DNA of 64,000 nucleotides from NCBI GenBank assembly GCA_036651815.1, contig JAVVXB010000011.1, forward strand, positions 14,388 through 78,387, in the 5' to 3' direction. The position numbers and the translations under genes were made by a program. The notes below the pieces were generated by a model. The model saw nothing but the letters and a program-made list of their open reading frames with translations. It did no database searches and had not been told where the DNA came from. Below, in pieces: positions 18,491-26,821 of the stretch. The stretch comes from JAVVXB01 sp036651815 (lineage in GTDB: Bacteria; Bacillota; Clostridia; Christensenellales; CAG-138). Position 1 is the first letter of the stretch, and each line of letters starts with the position of its first letter.

Positions 18491-19204
18491 ATGCCATCCA
18501 CCTTCCAAATCATCGACCGGGAAATTTCTTATAAGCGTAAATGCTACATTATATGTACCGACTATGATGCGGCAGACTGTTTAACGCGACTGTCAACGTT
18601 GTGTGATACAGCATTCAACCGTGGCGCTGAGACGGTCTATTTTGCTTGCAAAGATATTGTCCATGCTGCTTTTAAGGAAAGAATTTTTTCCGCACCCGAA
18701 CACACATTTAAATTTTACTGTGACTTTTTCATTATGACTAAAATTTTGCCAGATATGAGTACTTTTCAAGGTTCTCTGCGCATAAAGCCTCTGCGGAAAA
18801 GCAATGCACTTTTATATGAAGCGCTGTTCAACGAATCGTTTTATTCTGTACCTAACGCGCTGACGATGGATACGCAGCAATTACAACACATTCAAAACGA
18901 CAGCAGTTGTTCGGCGGGTTTCTTGATGGAAGGCGGCATGCCCATCGGCGTGTTTGAACTGCAGTACGATGATCCGATCCCGGAAATTGCAGCATTAGCA
19001 ATCAATGTTGACCTGCAAGGCCAGGGCTATGGACGACGTGCGCTTGCCACATTGGAGCAACGGCTACGTTCCGAAGGCTTCTCTTGCGCAAAGCTGCTCG
19101 TTTCCAGTCTGAACCAGCGCGCCATACGCTTGTATTGCTCAGCCGGCTATCTGCAAAACCAGCATCTATCCCGCTGGTACCAAACCGCTTGTATGAGCCT
19201 ATAA
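18491..19204 (+). CDS. GNAT family N-acetyltransferase
   Basis: The 237-aa product has a C-terminal GNAT domain: PEIAALAINVDLQGQGYGRRAL carries the acetyl-CoA-binding Q-x-x-G-x-G/R pattern, followed by KLLVSSLNQRAIRLYCSAGY. The N-terminal 130 residues form a second, poorly conserved domain. An in-frame ATG at 18449 lies inside the DUF1836 gene; ATG 18491 is chosen because AGGAG precedes it by 7 nt. The acyl acceptor is unknown. Confidence 0.85.
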   Translation: MPSTFQIIDREISYKRKCYIICTDYDAADCLTRLSTLCDTAFNRGAETVYFACKDIVHAAFKERIFSAPEHTFKFYCDFFIMTKILPDMSTFQGSLRIKPLRKSNALLYEALFNESFYSVPNALTMDTQQLQHIQNDSSCSAGFLMEGGMPIGVFELQYDDPIPEIAALAINVDLQGQGYGRRALATLEQRLRSEGFSCAKLLVSSLNQRAIRLYCSAGYLQNQHLSRWYQTACMSL

Positions 19205-19210
19205 TTGCAT

Positions 19211-19239
19211 TTGTATTTCCGTGTTATCTGTATTATAAT
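19211..19239 (+). promoter_or_regulatory. sigma-A promoter of the small lipoprotein gene
   Basis: TTGTAT (19211-19216) and a perfect TATAAT (19234-19239) are separated by 17 nt. They lie 69 nt before the start codon at 19308. Confidence 0.6.
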
Positions 19240-19307
19240 ATTGCCACAAATGCGCAGGATTGTGATATGTATAATCTGAATAACATTTTGAAACGAGGTT
19301 TGTTCCC

Positions 19308-19703
19308 ATGAAACGCTGTCTGCCCGCGTTCCTGCTGTTTTTTATGATTACCATGCCGATTTTTGGTTGCAAGGCCATCTCGGAAACTGCAGTACTCGAC
19401 ACCGAATCCCGATTTCTCTCCAGCGAAGCATTAATTGAAGCAACCGTCCGTGAGCTGACCATTGAAGGCAATGTTGCAAGCGTACGAATTCATTTGCTTA
19501 ACAGGAGCGGAGGTCCGGTGGATCATATCGACGCGCAAGTGGAATACACGGATATCAACGATGATGTACTGTATACCGATCAGATTCATGTTGTATATGA
19601 TGAACCGCTACCAGATGGCGGGAGTTCCTCCGCAACATCCTCTTGCAACGGAAAAAAAATTAAATTAATCCGCAACATTCATGTGCTTAAGCTACCAGAC
19701 TAA
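19308..19703 (+). CDS. small lipoprotein of unknown function
   Basis: The 131-aa product has a signal peptide ending in a lipobox (IFGC, cysteine at residue 22), so it should be anchored at the outer face of the membrane. The mature part reads as a single beta-sandwich (ASVRIHLLNRSGGPVDHIDAQVEYTD) resembling FxLYD-type domains. It is preceded by its own promoter and an AAACGAGG site. Nothing in its surroundings points to a function. Confidence 0.75.
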   Translation: MKRCLPAFLLFFMITMPIFGCKAISETAVLDTESRFLSSEALIEATVRELTIEGNVASVRIHLLNRSGGPVDHIDAQVEYTDINDDVLYTDQIHVVYDEPLPDGGSSSATSSCNGKKIKLIRNIHVLKLPD

Positions 19704-19739
19704 GCACGCAGATTAAATCAAAAGTAACCATGTATACTG

Positions 19740-19804
19740 CAAACCGCTTGTGCATCCATTTCGTTCGCGTCATTACCGCCCGAATGGTTTTGGATGCAGG
19801 TTTG
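19740..19804. other. imperfect hairpin, possible terminator or structured leader
   Basis: CAAACC (19740-19745) and TGCATCCA (19751-19758) pair with TGGATGCA (19791-19798) and GGTTTG (19799-19804), leaving a 5-nt bulge and an inner CCATTTCG/CGAATGG option. A run of seven T follows at about 19816. It could terminate the lipoprotein transcript. The rest of 19704-19935 holds only the promoter at 19871-19899. Confidence 0.4.
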
Positions 19805-19870
19805 TTGGCGATATGCATTTTTTTAAAGTCATCGTTATAGAGCCGTTTTATCCTGCAGATAGCCGAAAAA

Positions 19871-19899
19871 TTGACAAATACAATAAAAATCGGTATTCT
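19871..19899 (+). promoter_or_regulatory. sigma-A promoter of the glycosyltransferase/deacetylase pair
   Basis: A consensus TTGACA (19871-19876) is followed after 17 nt by TATTCT (19894-19899). It lies 36 nt before the chosen start at 19936, which also argues against the longer reading frame that opens at 19750. Confidence 0.7.
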
Positions 19900-19935
19900 T
19901 ACCGCAACAGCAGTTCGTACAAAGGGGATTTTTCT

Positions 19936-21120
19936 ATGAGCAACCTGAAACCAGCCATTATTGCCATTGGATACAATCGTCCGGATGCGCTTTCCCGACT
20001 ACTGACAAGTTTGTCGCGCGCGGATTATCCCACAGAAAACATTCCCTTGATTATCAGCATCGATAGAAGTGACAATCAGGCAGATGTTGTTGCGGCTGCA
20101 GAAGCATTTGATTGGACTCACGGCACAAAAATCATTCGCCGGTTTGATGAACGACAGGGCCTGCGTAAGCATGTTTTGCAATGTGGCGATCTGTCCGAAA
20201 CCTATGGCACCGTCATTATTCTGGAAGATGATTTAATCGTTTCCCCTGATTATTATCGGTATGTATCCTCCGCCCTGCATTTTTATGAGGATCAGCCCTG
20301 TATTGCTGGCATTTCACTCTACAGCCACGCTTGGAACGGCTACGCAGATTATGCGTTTATTGCGGAACGTAACGGATATGATACGTATCTTGGACAGTTC
20401 AGCATTACCTGGGGTCAATGTTGGACCGCCGCCCAGTGGAAAAGTTTTCGTGCATGGTATTTGATCAACACCGGTAAAATCGATCGTCTCAATAACCGCA
20501 TTCCAGACGATATATCCCGTTGGCCAGAGACTTCTTGGGGCAAGTATTTTGCCTGTTACCTTGTTGAAAACAATCTGTTTTACGTTGTGCCATATGTGTC
20601 GCTTTCCACCAACTGTGAAGAGATGGGGCAGCATGCCAACGGTAATAGCGATGCACACCAAGTTCCGCTGCTTGCCAGCGGAATAGTGGATTACCGGTTC
20701 GCGCCAATCGAAGCTGCTATTCGGTACGATCTGTTTTTCGAGCGCATGAACCTCGATATCCATTTGAATTCGGGTATTTTGCCGGAAGATCTATGCATCG
20801 ATCTGAACGCAACCAAGCGCAGCACCTTCGGCAAACGGTATCTGCTGACAACCCAACGATACGACCTGCCAGTGGTACGCAGCTATGGCTTACGTCTGCG
20901 ACCCATCGAAGCAAATGTGATCTTCGGCTTGCCTGGCGATGTCATTCGTCTCTATGATGCAAAGGATGGGCTTCCAACCCCCATAAAACCGGATGAATTC
21001 CGACGACTGCAATATGAGTTGTACCGCTTCGACTGGCGTCGACTTTTGCGGTTCACACTGCGCACCATCCGCGTTAAGGTACGGCAGCGTATATCACGCC
21101 TATTCAGAAAGGATGCCTGA
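19936..21120 (+). CDS. glycosyltransferase (GNT-I-like GT-A fold)
   Basis: The 394-aa soluble product begins PAIIAIGYNRPDALSRLL, a GT-A nucleotide-sugar-binding start. The VIILEDDLIVSPDYY segment holds the metal-binding EDD, as in GNT-I/POMGNT-like enzymes, and TWGQCWTAAQW follows in the acceptor region. ATG 19936 is preferred over upstream alternatives because it follows an AAGGGG site and the consensus promoter. The stop overlaps the start of the deacetylase gene (TGATG), so the two are coupled. Role: addition of a sugar to a surface glycan or protein; donor and acceptor are unknown. Confidence 0.8.
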   Translation: MSNLKPAIIAIGYNRPDALSRLLTSLSRADYPTENIPLIISIDRSDNQADVVAAAEAFDWTHGTKIIRRFDERQGLRKHVLQCGDLSETYGTVIILEDDLIVSPDYYRYVSSALHFYEDQPCIAGISLYSHAWNGYADYAFIAERNGYDTYLGQFSITWGQCWTAAQWKSFRAWYLINTGKIDRLNNRIPDDISRWPETSWGKYFACYLVENNLFYVVPYVSLSTNCEEMGQHANGNSDAHQVPLLASGIVDYRFAPIEAAIRYDLFFERMNLDIHLNSGILPEDLCIDLNATKRSTFGKRYLLTTQRYDLPVVRSYGLRLRPIEANVIFGLPGDVIRLYDAKDGLPTPIKPDEFRRLQYELYRFDWRRLLRFTLRTIRVKVRQRISRLFRKDA

Positions 21121-21839
21121 TGGAACACCCATATGCAATCATTCAAAAAGTTCTGACCAATCAATTTGCCACACTGCGCATGAGGACAACCTTGCGTGGC
21201 AAGAGCCGTTCGCGCATTGCCATGTTTCATGATATATGTGAAGACAATGCCGTCCCCGCAGACGAATATGCATGCAGCTTGCAAACCCTCATAGCCTGTG
21301 TCGACCGTCACCTAGATTTTGGTTTTTCCTTTGTCCCGCTGGACAAGTTTCTCTCTCTGCCACAGCGGCAAGCCAAATATGGCTGCTGCGTACTCACGTT
21401 TGATGACGGCTACACAAGCATTGATTCCATTGTCGCCCCCTATTTGTTTGCCCGTGAAATTCCGTTCACCATCTATTTAATCACCGGACAAATTGGACAG
21501 CCTGGGTATCTCACGCAGACGCAAATCCGCAGCCTCGCTGAAAATCCGCTATGTACAATTGGTTCTCACAGCGTATCCCATAGCATGATGCGCTTTCAGG
21601 GCAAAACTGCCGTTGACTATGAACTTTTGGAAAGCCGTCGCGTATTAGAACAGATTATTGGTAAGCCCGTACAGCACTTCGCGTTTCCCTATGGCAGTGC
21701 GTATGCATGTTCAAGTCGAAACCTTTACCAGTGCAAGCTGGCAGGATATACAAGTGCGATGCTGACGACCCCCACCGTCTACAGTCGTTTTCCTTACGGA
21801 CATTTTTCTCTACCCAGGCTGAATCTCCCTCAATTATAA
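21120..21839 (+). CDS. polysaccharide deacetylase (NodB homology domain)
   Basis: The 239-aa product carries the NodB motif 1 as LTFDDGYTS, the metal-binding SHSVSHSMM (motif 2), and HFAFPYGS (motif 3). Such enzymes remove N- or O-acetyl groups from wall or exported polysaccharides. The N-terminus has no obvious signal peptide; residues 1-70 are a basic extension. The ATG overlaps the glycosyltransferase stop codon by one base. It probably modifies the product of that glycosyltransferase. Confidence 0.88.
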   Translation: MEHPYAIIQKVLTNQFATLRMRTTLRGKSRSRIAMFHDICEDNAVPADEYACSLQTLIACVDRHLDFGFSFVPLDKFLSLPQRQAKYGCCVLTFDDGYTSIDSIVAPYLFAREIPFTIYLITGQIGQPGYLTQTQIRSLAENPLCTIGSHSVSHSMMRFQGKTAVDYELLESRRVLEQIIGKPVQHFAFPYGSAYACSSRNLYQCKLAGYTSAMLTTPTVYSRFPYGHFSLPRLNLPQL

Positions 21840-21921
21840 ATTTGCTTCGAACAACAACGATGGAATGAGCGACGTTCCCATTCTTTTTGCAGAGAAGAAT
21901 GGCTTCTTTGTTTTGCACCGG

Positions 21922-21950
21922 TTGACAGAAAACATTTTTCATCATATAAT
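21922..21950 (+). promoter_or_regulatory. consensus sigma-A promoter of the DUF2179 gene
   Basis: Perfect TTGACA (21922-21927) and perfect TATAAT (21945-21950) are separated by 17 nt, 28 nt upstream of the start codon. A weak hairpin (21863-21883) followed by five T sits just before and may end the previous transcript. Confidence 0.8.
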
Positions 21951-21978
21951 CACCGTCTTAACGATTGGAGGTTTCATT

Positions 21979-22569
21979 ATGAATGAAGTGATACAGGCGA
22001 TTGGAGCATTTGCTATGGGCAATTCAATCTGGGTATACCTGTTTATTTTTTTCGGCAAAATTATGGAAGTTTCGTGCAGTACTTTGCGCATCGTTTTGAT
22101 CAATCGTGGAATCCGCACGGTTGGTTCTATCATCGCATTTGTAGAAATTATGCTCTGGCTGGTGATTGCCAGTTCAGTGCTTGCAGGCTTTAGCCAGGAC
22201 TTTCTTAAGGGTATCGTCTACTCTCTGGCATTCGCCGCTGGCAATTATATTGGTTCATGGCTGGATGAATTGCTTGCTTTTGGCCTAAGCTCTGTGCAAG
22301 TAATTATCGCGGATCTCAATCTTGCAAAAAGTATTGAGGAATCTCTGCGCGCCAAGGGCTTTGGCATCACCTCGTTGGATGTCCATGGCCGTGATCAGGA
22401 TCATTACATGTTGATTATGACCATCAAAAGAAAGCGGCTTGCAGAGGTCCTGGACTGGCTGGAAAACAACTGTCAGGGTGCGGTCATCACCGTCAGTGAC
22501 GTAAAATCCCAACGCGGCGGTTATCTCAAAAAGCATACTAAAGCTGGCCCATTGCGCGCCGAGCGCTAA
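21979..22569 (+). CDS. DUF2179 / UPF0316 family membrane protein
   Basis: The 196-aa product has three N-terminal membrane segments (about residues 15-105), including the signature GKIMEVSCSTLRIVLINRG and AAGNYIGSW. A soluble DUF2179 domain follows (IEESLRAKGFGITSLDVHGRD, ending in a segment rich in basic residues). The function of the family is unknown. ATG 21979 follows GGAGG by 7 nt; the frame is open further upstream but crosses the promoter. Confidence 0.88.
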   Translation: MNEVIQAIGAFAMGNSIWVYLFIFFGKIMEVSCSTLRIVLINRGIRTVGSIIAFVEIMLWLVIASSVLAGFSQDFLKGIVYSLAFAAGNYIGSWLDELLAFGLSSVQVIIADLNLAKSIEESLRAKGFGITSLDVHGRDQDHYMLIMTIKRKRLAEVLDWLENNCQGAVITVSDVKSQRGGYLKKHTKAGPLRAER

Positions 22570-22690
22570 GTTTGTCTTTATCAATACAAACGCGCTAGAT
22601 CTTAATGTTTCAACCACAACTGTTTATTTATTTGCATTAGAGGGTGTGTTTTTAATCCATGACGACCATAGTTCCATAAAAGGGGTAACT

Positions 22691-22987
22691 ATGATAAATA
22701 CATTTGAACAAGCGGGTAATTCAATCCTGCATGATTTCGAGTTCAAAGGATTAAAGATTGACTATACCACAGAAAAAGCCAAATTGTTTTTTGTTGACAC
22801 AAATTCTATGGATAAGGAAATTGTTGTCAGTAAGTTAGTTTTTGCCTGTTTTGAGCATAGCGAGAAATGGGGAAAAGGAAGATATGTTGTGTCTTCACAG
22901 GTAGATAAAATAAGCACTACAATAGCAGAACCTAAAATAGTGCTAAATTCTGGAGATACAATATCTATTAGATTTACTATCACATAA
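22691..22987 (+). CDS. small AT-rich orphan protein, possible Rhs-associated immunity protein
   Basis: The 98-aa product (starting MINTFEQAGN) has no signal peptide and reads as an all-beta protein with a short WGKGRYVVSS motif. I do not recognise a family with certainty. The gene is clearly richer in A/T than its neighbours, a sign of transfer. GGGG lies 7 nt before the ATG. It sits directly upstream of an Rhs core remnant (22989-23090). Rhs toxin loci typically carry small immunity genes, often followed by orphan core-plus-tip fragments, so an immunity role is a reasonable but unproven inference. Confidence 0.6.
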   Translation: MINTFEQAGNSILHDFEFKGLKIDYTTEKAKLFFVDTNSMDKEIVVSKLVFACFEHSEKWGKGRYVVSSQVDKISTTIAEPKIVLNSGDTISIRFTIT

Positions 22988-22988
22988 G

Positions 22989-23090
22989 AATCGTGCACGG
23001 CACTCTGATCCTAACACAGGCACCTTTACAACGCAGAACAGCTATCTTGGCAATACGCGCAACCCTATTACACAGAACAGAAAGAGAGTT
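22989..23090 (+). pseudogene. remnant of an Rhs repeat core
   Basis: Translated in the frame starting at 22989, this stretch reads NRARHSDPNTGTFTTQNSYL followed by GNTRNPITQNR. This matches the end of the Rhs core, normally RARYYDP-x-x-G-x-F-x-x-x-D-x-Y-x-G. There is no start codon, no upstream Rhs gene and no toxin tip that I can see; after about 23090 the similarity is lost. It is a decayed fragment of a polymorphic-toxin gene. Confidence 0.7.
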
Positions 23091-23230
23091 TTGCGGTTTC
23101 AAGTGGATTTTTGTCCATTCAAACACTGTAATCATAGGGTAGCTGGATATAGATCAAGGATTATGAACGCAGAAATGGCAAAACAGATGCCGGAAACGTT
23201 TTTCTGGAAATTTGGAAACACACCAAATGA

Positions 23231-24094
23231 TTATAGAATGCGATTGTTTTCCATCAAAAACGTACTGAAATCTTCATCTCCCAACGTATATTCCGGCCTA
23301 CCCAATAGTACTGCCGCCAATTCGTTCCGGTTGGCAAATCTTGTCGCTTGATAAGGCATGCAAGGAGCGATCTTCTCAATAAATAACAGATATCCATCCT
23401 CTTCGATCAATACACCAGTGTGACCAATGAATAGGACTTTGTCATAGGAATCATTCATTACCACGCTGATAAGTGATGCATCCCCGGTTTGAAATGTAAC
23501 GCCTCGCTCTTTCCAGGCTTTTATAAATGCATTTCGATAATCCGCATCCACTTTCGCATCCGCAACGGATACCTGATTGAACAAGGCAATATAATTTTCC
23601 AAATGATCCTTAATTGTCATATAACGATCATTATTTTCAATTTCATCGACATCCATCATCAAATATGTCCCATAATCGGATAATGGATTGGTTTGAATCA
23701 ACTGTTCCATCAGTAAATATGCCGTTAATCTGCAGTTAGCATCCAGTTCTTCAGGATGCATCTGTTCCCATGCTGTTGACATTACATCCGTCTGATATTT
23801 CATTTTCGAAAGCGGAGTCCATACCTCTACCAATCCAGCCTTTTCGCCCATAGTATAATTATAATCATTAACCCACTCGAAAAAAGGATCAATTCCTGAT
23901 ATGGATGCTCGCTGTAACATGCTTTTTACCTCTTCTTGTTCAACGGTTGTAACAAGATTGGAATAAACCTGCGTTGCAGCTTTATCTGGTATCACATTAA
24001 GCTGATTTGAATTCACCTTTCTGCAACCAGCTAATAAAAGAAGTGCTCCAATCAATATGAATGGTAACTCAATATAGCATCTTTTTTTCATCAT
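23231..24094 (-). CDS. DUF4300 family lipoprotein
   Basis: The 287-aa product starts with a signal peptide and a lipobox (LLLLAGC), so it is exported and lipid-anchored. The body (LDANCRLTAYLLMEQLI, VLFIGHTGVLIEEDGYLLFIEKIAP) matches the DUF4300 pattern of firmicute lipoproteins of unknown function. ATG 24094 is preferred over in-frame ATGs at 24106 and 24145 because GGGAGAG lies just upstream. It is probably a single-gene unit; its 3' neighbour is the Rhs remnant on the other strand. Confidence 0.75.
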   Translation of the reverse strand: MMKKRCYIELPFILIGALLLLAGCRKVNSNQLNVIPDKAATQVYSNLVTTVEQEEVKSMLQRASISGIDPFFEWVNDYNYTMGEKAGLVEVWTPLSKMKYQTDVMSTAWEQMHPEELDANCRLTAYLLMEQLIQTNPLSDYGTYLMMDVDEIENNDRYMTIKDHLENYIALFNQVSVADAKVDADYRNAFIKAWKERGVTFQTGDASLISVVMNDSYDKVLFIGHTGVLIEEDGYLLFIEKIAPCMPYQATRFANRNELAAVLLGRPEYTLGDEDFSTFLMENNRIL

Positions 24095-24238
24095 ATACTC
24101 TCCCATTAAAATGTTTTTTATGATCAACGAAAATGCCCGTACCATTCTTTAGCTTGTTATATCCGGCCTGTATTCATACCACATCAACCGTCATCTGCAT
24201 ATCTAAATAAAGCACGTTCCTATCAAAGCAGTGGTGCA

Positions 24239-25789
24239 TTATTCAATGCTTGGCTTCATAGATTTGCTCAATTCCAGCATTTTGATGGAGATGAGCGTAT
24301 ATAGTAGTGTTTCATCATTATTTAGATCAATCTTGAACATTTCCTTGATACGCTCCATTCGATAAAGGAATGTGCTGCGATGAATGAACAGCGCTTTAGC
24401 GGTCTGCAACGCGTTGAAGCGATTGCCAATGTAGCATTCGAGCGTTTTGTAGAACTCGGTATTATGCTCTTCATCATAATTTTTCATGTTAAGAATATTC
24501 TTGGCGCAAACAACGTGCAACGGCAACTCGTGCATGCATTGTTCAATCATATAGTCGAGAGCAATATCCGCAAACCGAAGAATCCATCTGTAGGACTGCT
24601 GTCTCGTTACAAAATCCAATGCAATAATTGCTTGCTTGTGATGGTAATACATATCAACGAACCCCGAGAATTCGTTGCTAACGCCAGCTTTTAAAAAATT
24701 ATCACGTAGAAAATAGACCATTTTGCTTATCACACCTTCTGCGTTGCCCCCGAATAGATTGAGATTGATAATAACAACGATGTTAGTTTCGTATTCGAAT
24801 GCACAGGCATTTGGTAGCAGTTCCTCTAGTTGATTACACAACAATTTCACCGTATGAGACCGATAGTCCAAAGAGCCAATCTTAATGGTAACGCAGCAGT
24901 ATTGGTGCGAAGGCAACCAAGAGATATCCAGCAAACCGTTGATAATCGGAATGTAGTCGATCTTCTCGTTTGATATCGCACTTCTAAGCAGGTTCTCCGC
25001 CCGATGCGATCGATTCTCGGATAGAGACATTTGACCGGAAAATCGTTTGTCCGTCAAAGTCATACGTACATATTCTGCCAGATGCTCGAGAATCGCTTCA
25101 TCGCTGGATTCCAGCGTCCGCTCCGTATTTGCCACCAGAATGCGATAGGCAAATTCTCCACGCATAAAAAGATTGATACAGAGACATTCTGTACCATGTA
25201 TCTGTTCCGTATAACGGTAAGGTTTCATCAGTGACCGGGTTGTCTGAAAACGCGTATCCATCTTGAGCGAACTGATCAGCTTGAAGGAAATGTGGGAGCC
25301 GGAAAGTTCAGCACGATCCTCAATGGTGCTGGAACGTGCGATGATGGAATAATCTGCCGAACAAACCATCAGGGGATTTTGCAGCATGGAGGTTGCGCGG
25401 TTCAGCAACTCGCTAAGATCTGTATCCTGATCCACAATTTCACGCAACGTTAAATCCCACTGGTCAAACCGGTCAAAAATACGCTGTACTGCATTAAACA
25501 AATCCATGGGATCCATGCTTGCCGAATAAGCACATAAATTTTGATATAAATCCATATCCGGTAGTCGTTCTCCACCGATACATAGCAACAGCACCGATGC
25601 ATTAATGATGGTCGTTTGCCCTGAAAGTTCATCTCGATTACAAATATAAATCCGATTCTCCTGCACCGGAGCGCCACCGCGATAGAACAGCGGACGATCG
25701 ATTTCCATGGATTCCGATACGACATGCCGCCGCGCACACGGAAAAGATTTTTCCAGTTCCTTGATTAGATCACCAGTTTTCAGTTTCAT
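24239..25789 (-). CDS. PucR family transcriptional regulator
   Basis: The 516-aa cytosolic product ends in a PucR-type helix-turn-helix (about 445-505: YIGNRFNALQTAKALFIHRS then TFLYRMERIKEMF), the arrangement of CdaR/PucR proteins. The N-terminal 110 residues resemble a PucR sensor domain (TTIINASVLLLCIGGERLP), and a GAF-like middle (LMVCSADYSIIARSS) follows. It is divergent from the methyltransferase operon at 25941 and separated from it by 151 nt, so it likely controls that operon, perhaps in response to a methylated substrate. The ligand is unknown. Confidence 0.85.
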   Translation of the reverse strand: MKLKTGDLIKELEKSFPCARRHVVSESMEIDRPLFYRGGAPVQENRIYICNRDELSGQTTIINASVLLLCIGGERLPDMDLYQNLCAYSASMDPMDLFNAVQRIFDRFDQWDLTLREIVDQDTDLSELLNRATSMLQNPLMVCSADYSIIARSSTIEDRAELSGSHISFKLISSLKMDTRFQTTRSLMKPYRYTEQIHGTECLCINLFMRGEFAYRILVANTERTLESSDEAILEHLAEYVRMTLTDKRFSGQMSLSENRSHRAENLLRSAISNEKIDYIPIINGLLDISWLPSHQYCCVTIKIGSLDYRSHTVKLLCNQLEELLPNACAFEYETNIVVIINLNLFGGNAEGVISKMVYFLRDNFLKAGVSNEFSGFVDMYYHHKQAIIALDFVTRQQSYRWILRFADIALDYMIEQCMHELPLHVVCAKNILNMKNYDEEHNTEFYKTLECYIGNRFNALQTAKALFIHRSTFLYRMERIKEMFKIDLNNDETLLYTLISIKMLELSKSMKPSIE

Positions 25790-25819
25790 TTATGCTTCTC
25801 CTTGCCAACTCTGCTACAA

Positions 25820-25848
25820 AGTGTATGAAATATTCTTCGGATTGTCAA
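25820..25848 (-). promoter_or_regulatory. sigma-A promoter of the PucR-type regulator gene
   Basis: On the minus strand TTGACA (25848-25843) and TACACT (25825-25820) are separated by 17 nt and lie 31 nt upstream of the regulator start. Confidence 0.65.
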
Positions 25849-25861
25849 TACAATGTTGTAT

Positions 25862-25879
25862 ATCAACCGGAGCGTTGAT
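25862..25879. promoter_or_regulatory. inverted repeat, candidate operator
   Basis: ATCAAC (25862-25867) and GTTGAT (25874-25879) form a perfect inverted repeat with a 6-nt spacer in the divergent intergenic region between the PucR-type regulator and the methyltransferase gene. Position makes it a candidate binding site; nothing proves it. Confidence 0.35.
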
Positions 25880-25940
25880 TTGATAGAATATTTGCTAAAG
25901 AGACTTGAACATATCGAAATCTTGAATATGAGGTAGCAAT

Positions 25941-26747
25941 ATGATCATCATTGGTGAGAAACTCAACGGCTCCATTCCCATCGTCGCAGAAGCAATCGCA
26001 AAACGTGATGAAACTTTTTTGAAAGAGCGCGCGCGTATTCAAGCGGAAGCGAATGCAACTTTTATTGATGTATGTGCGTCAGTAGATGTCTCCGTAGAAG
26101 TGGAAACACTCAAATGGATGGTCGATCTGGTGCAGGACGTGACCGACATTCCGATTTGTCTAGACAGCCCAAATTGTCAAGCTTTGGTGGCGGCGATTCC
26201 TTTTTGCAAGAAGGAGGGTCTTATCAACTCCGTTTCGTTGGAAGGGAATAAAATCGACACGATCTTTCCCCTTATCGCAAATACCAAGTGGCAATGCGTA
26301 GCCCTGCTGTGTGACGATCATGGCATTCCCGATTCTGTTGAGCGTCGTCTCGAGGTATTTGAAGGAATTATCAAACGCGCCAAAGAATACAACATTGACC
26401 CCAGCAGACTGCACATTGATCCACTTGTGGTTACGCTTTCCACGGACGAAACAGCGCTGACAACATTTGCTGCCTGTGCGCGTGAAATTAAAAAGCAATA
26501 CCCAACAATCCATATTACCAGCGGTCTTTCCAACATTTCCTTCGGTCTGCCAGCCAGAAAGAATATCAATCAAGCTTTTATGGTGCTTGCCATGAACGCC
26601 GGCATGGATAGTGCCATCGTCGACCCCACTAACCGGGACATGCTTGGCATGATCTACGCAACCGATGCACTGTTGGCAACCGATGAATACTGCCTTGACT
26701 ACATCGGCGCTTTCCGCAAAGGTCTGATTGGGCCCGTCAAAAAATAA
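25941..26747 (+). CDS. pterin-dependent corrinoid methyltransferase (MtgA/MtvA/AcsE-like)
   Basis: This 268-aa cytosolic enzyme has the pterin-binding TIM barrel of AcsE, MetH and the MtgA-type THF methyltransferases. IIIGEKLNGSIP opens the barrel, and the family sites FIDVCAS, PICLDSPN, DPLVVTLS and TSGLSNISFGLP follow. It should move a methyl group between a corrinoid protein (the next gene) and tetrahydrofolate, feeding methyl-THF into the Wood-Ljungdahl pathway. It is a paralogue of the dedicated acsE at 34741. No substrate-specific first methyltransferase (MttB-, MtaB- or MtvB-type) is encoded in the window, so the methyl donor is open. Confidence 0.88.
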   Translation: MIIIGEKLNGSIPIVAEAIAKRDETFLKERARIQAEANATFIDVCASVDVSVEVETLKWMVDLVQDVTDIPICLDSPNCQALVAAIPFCKKEGLINSVSLEGNKIDTIFPLIANTKWQCVALLCDDHGIPDSVERRLEVFEGIIKRAKEYNIDPSRLHIDPLVVTLSTDETALTTFAACAREIKKQYPTIHITSGLSNISFGLPARKNINQAFMVLAMNAGMDSAIVDPTNRDMLGMIYATDALLATDEYCLDYIGAFRKGLIGPVKK

Positions 26748-26821
26748 TGTTTTTCTCATGGCAAATGCAGCCATGTTAAAAGAGACAATCATACAAATAA
26801 TAATTATGGAGGTATCCCAGC

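Noticed and set aside
19750..19935. Longer N-terminus for the glycosyltransferase
   Set aside because: The extension crosses a consensus promoter and a hairpin and has no family similarity.
23091..23351. Open frame continuing after the Rhs remnant
   Set aside because: It overlaps the 3' end of the DUF4300 gene in antisense and shows no Rhs or toxin motifs.
25941..26747. Dihydropteroate synthase
   Set aside because: The pterin-binding barrel is shared, but the corrinoid protein and activator downstream and the AcsE-like motifs fit a methyltransferase.
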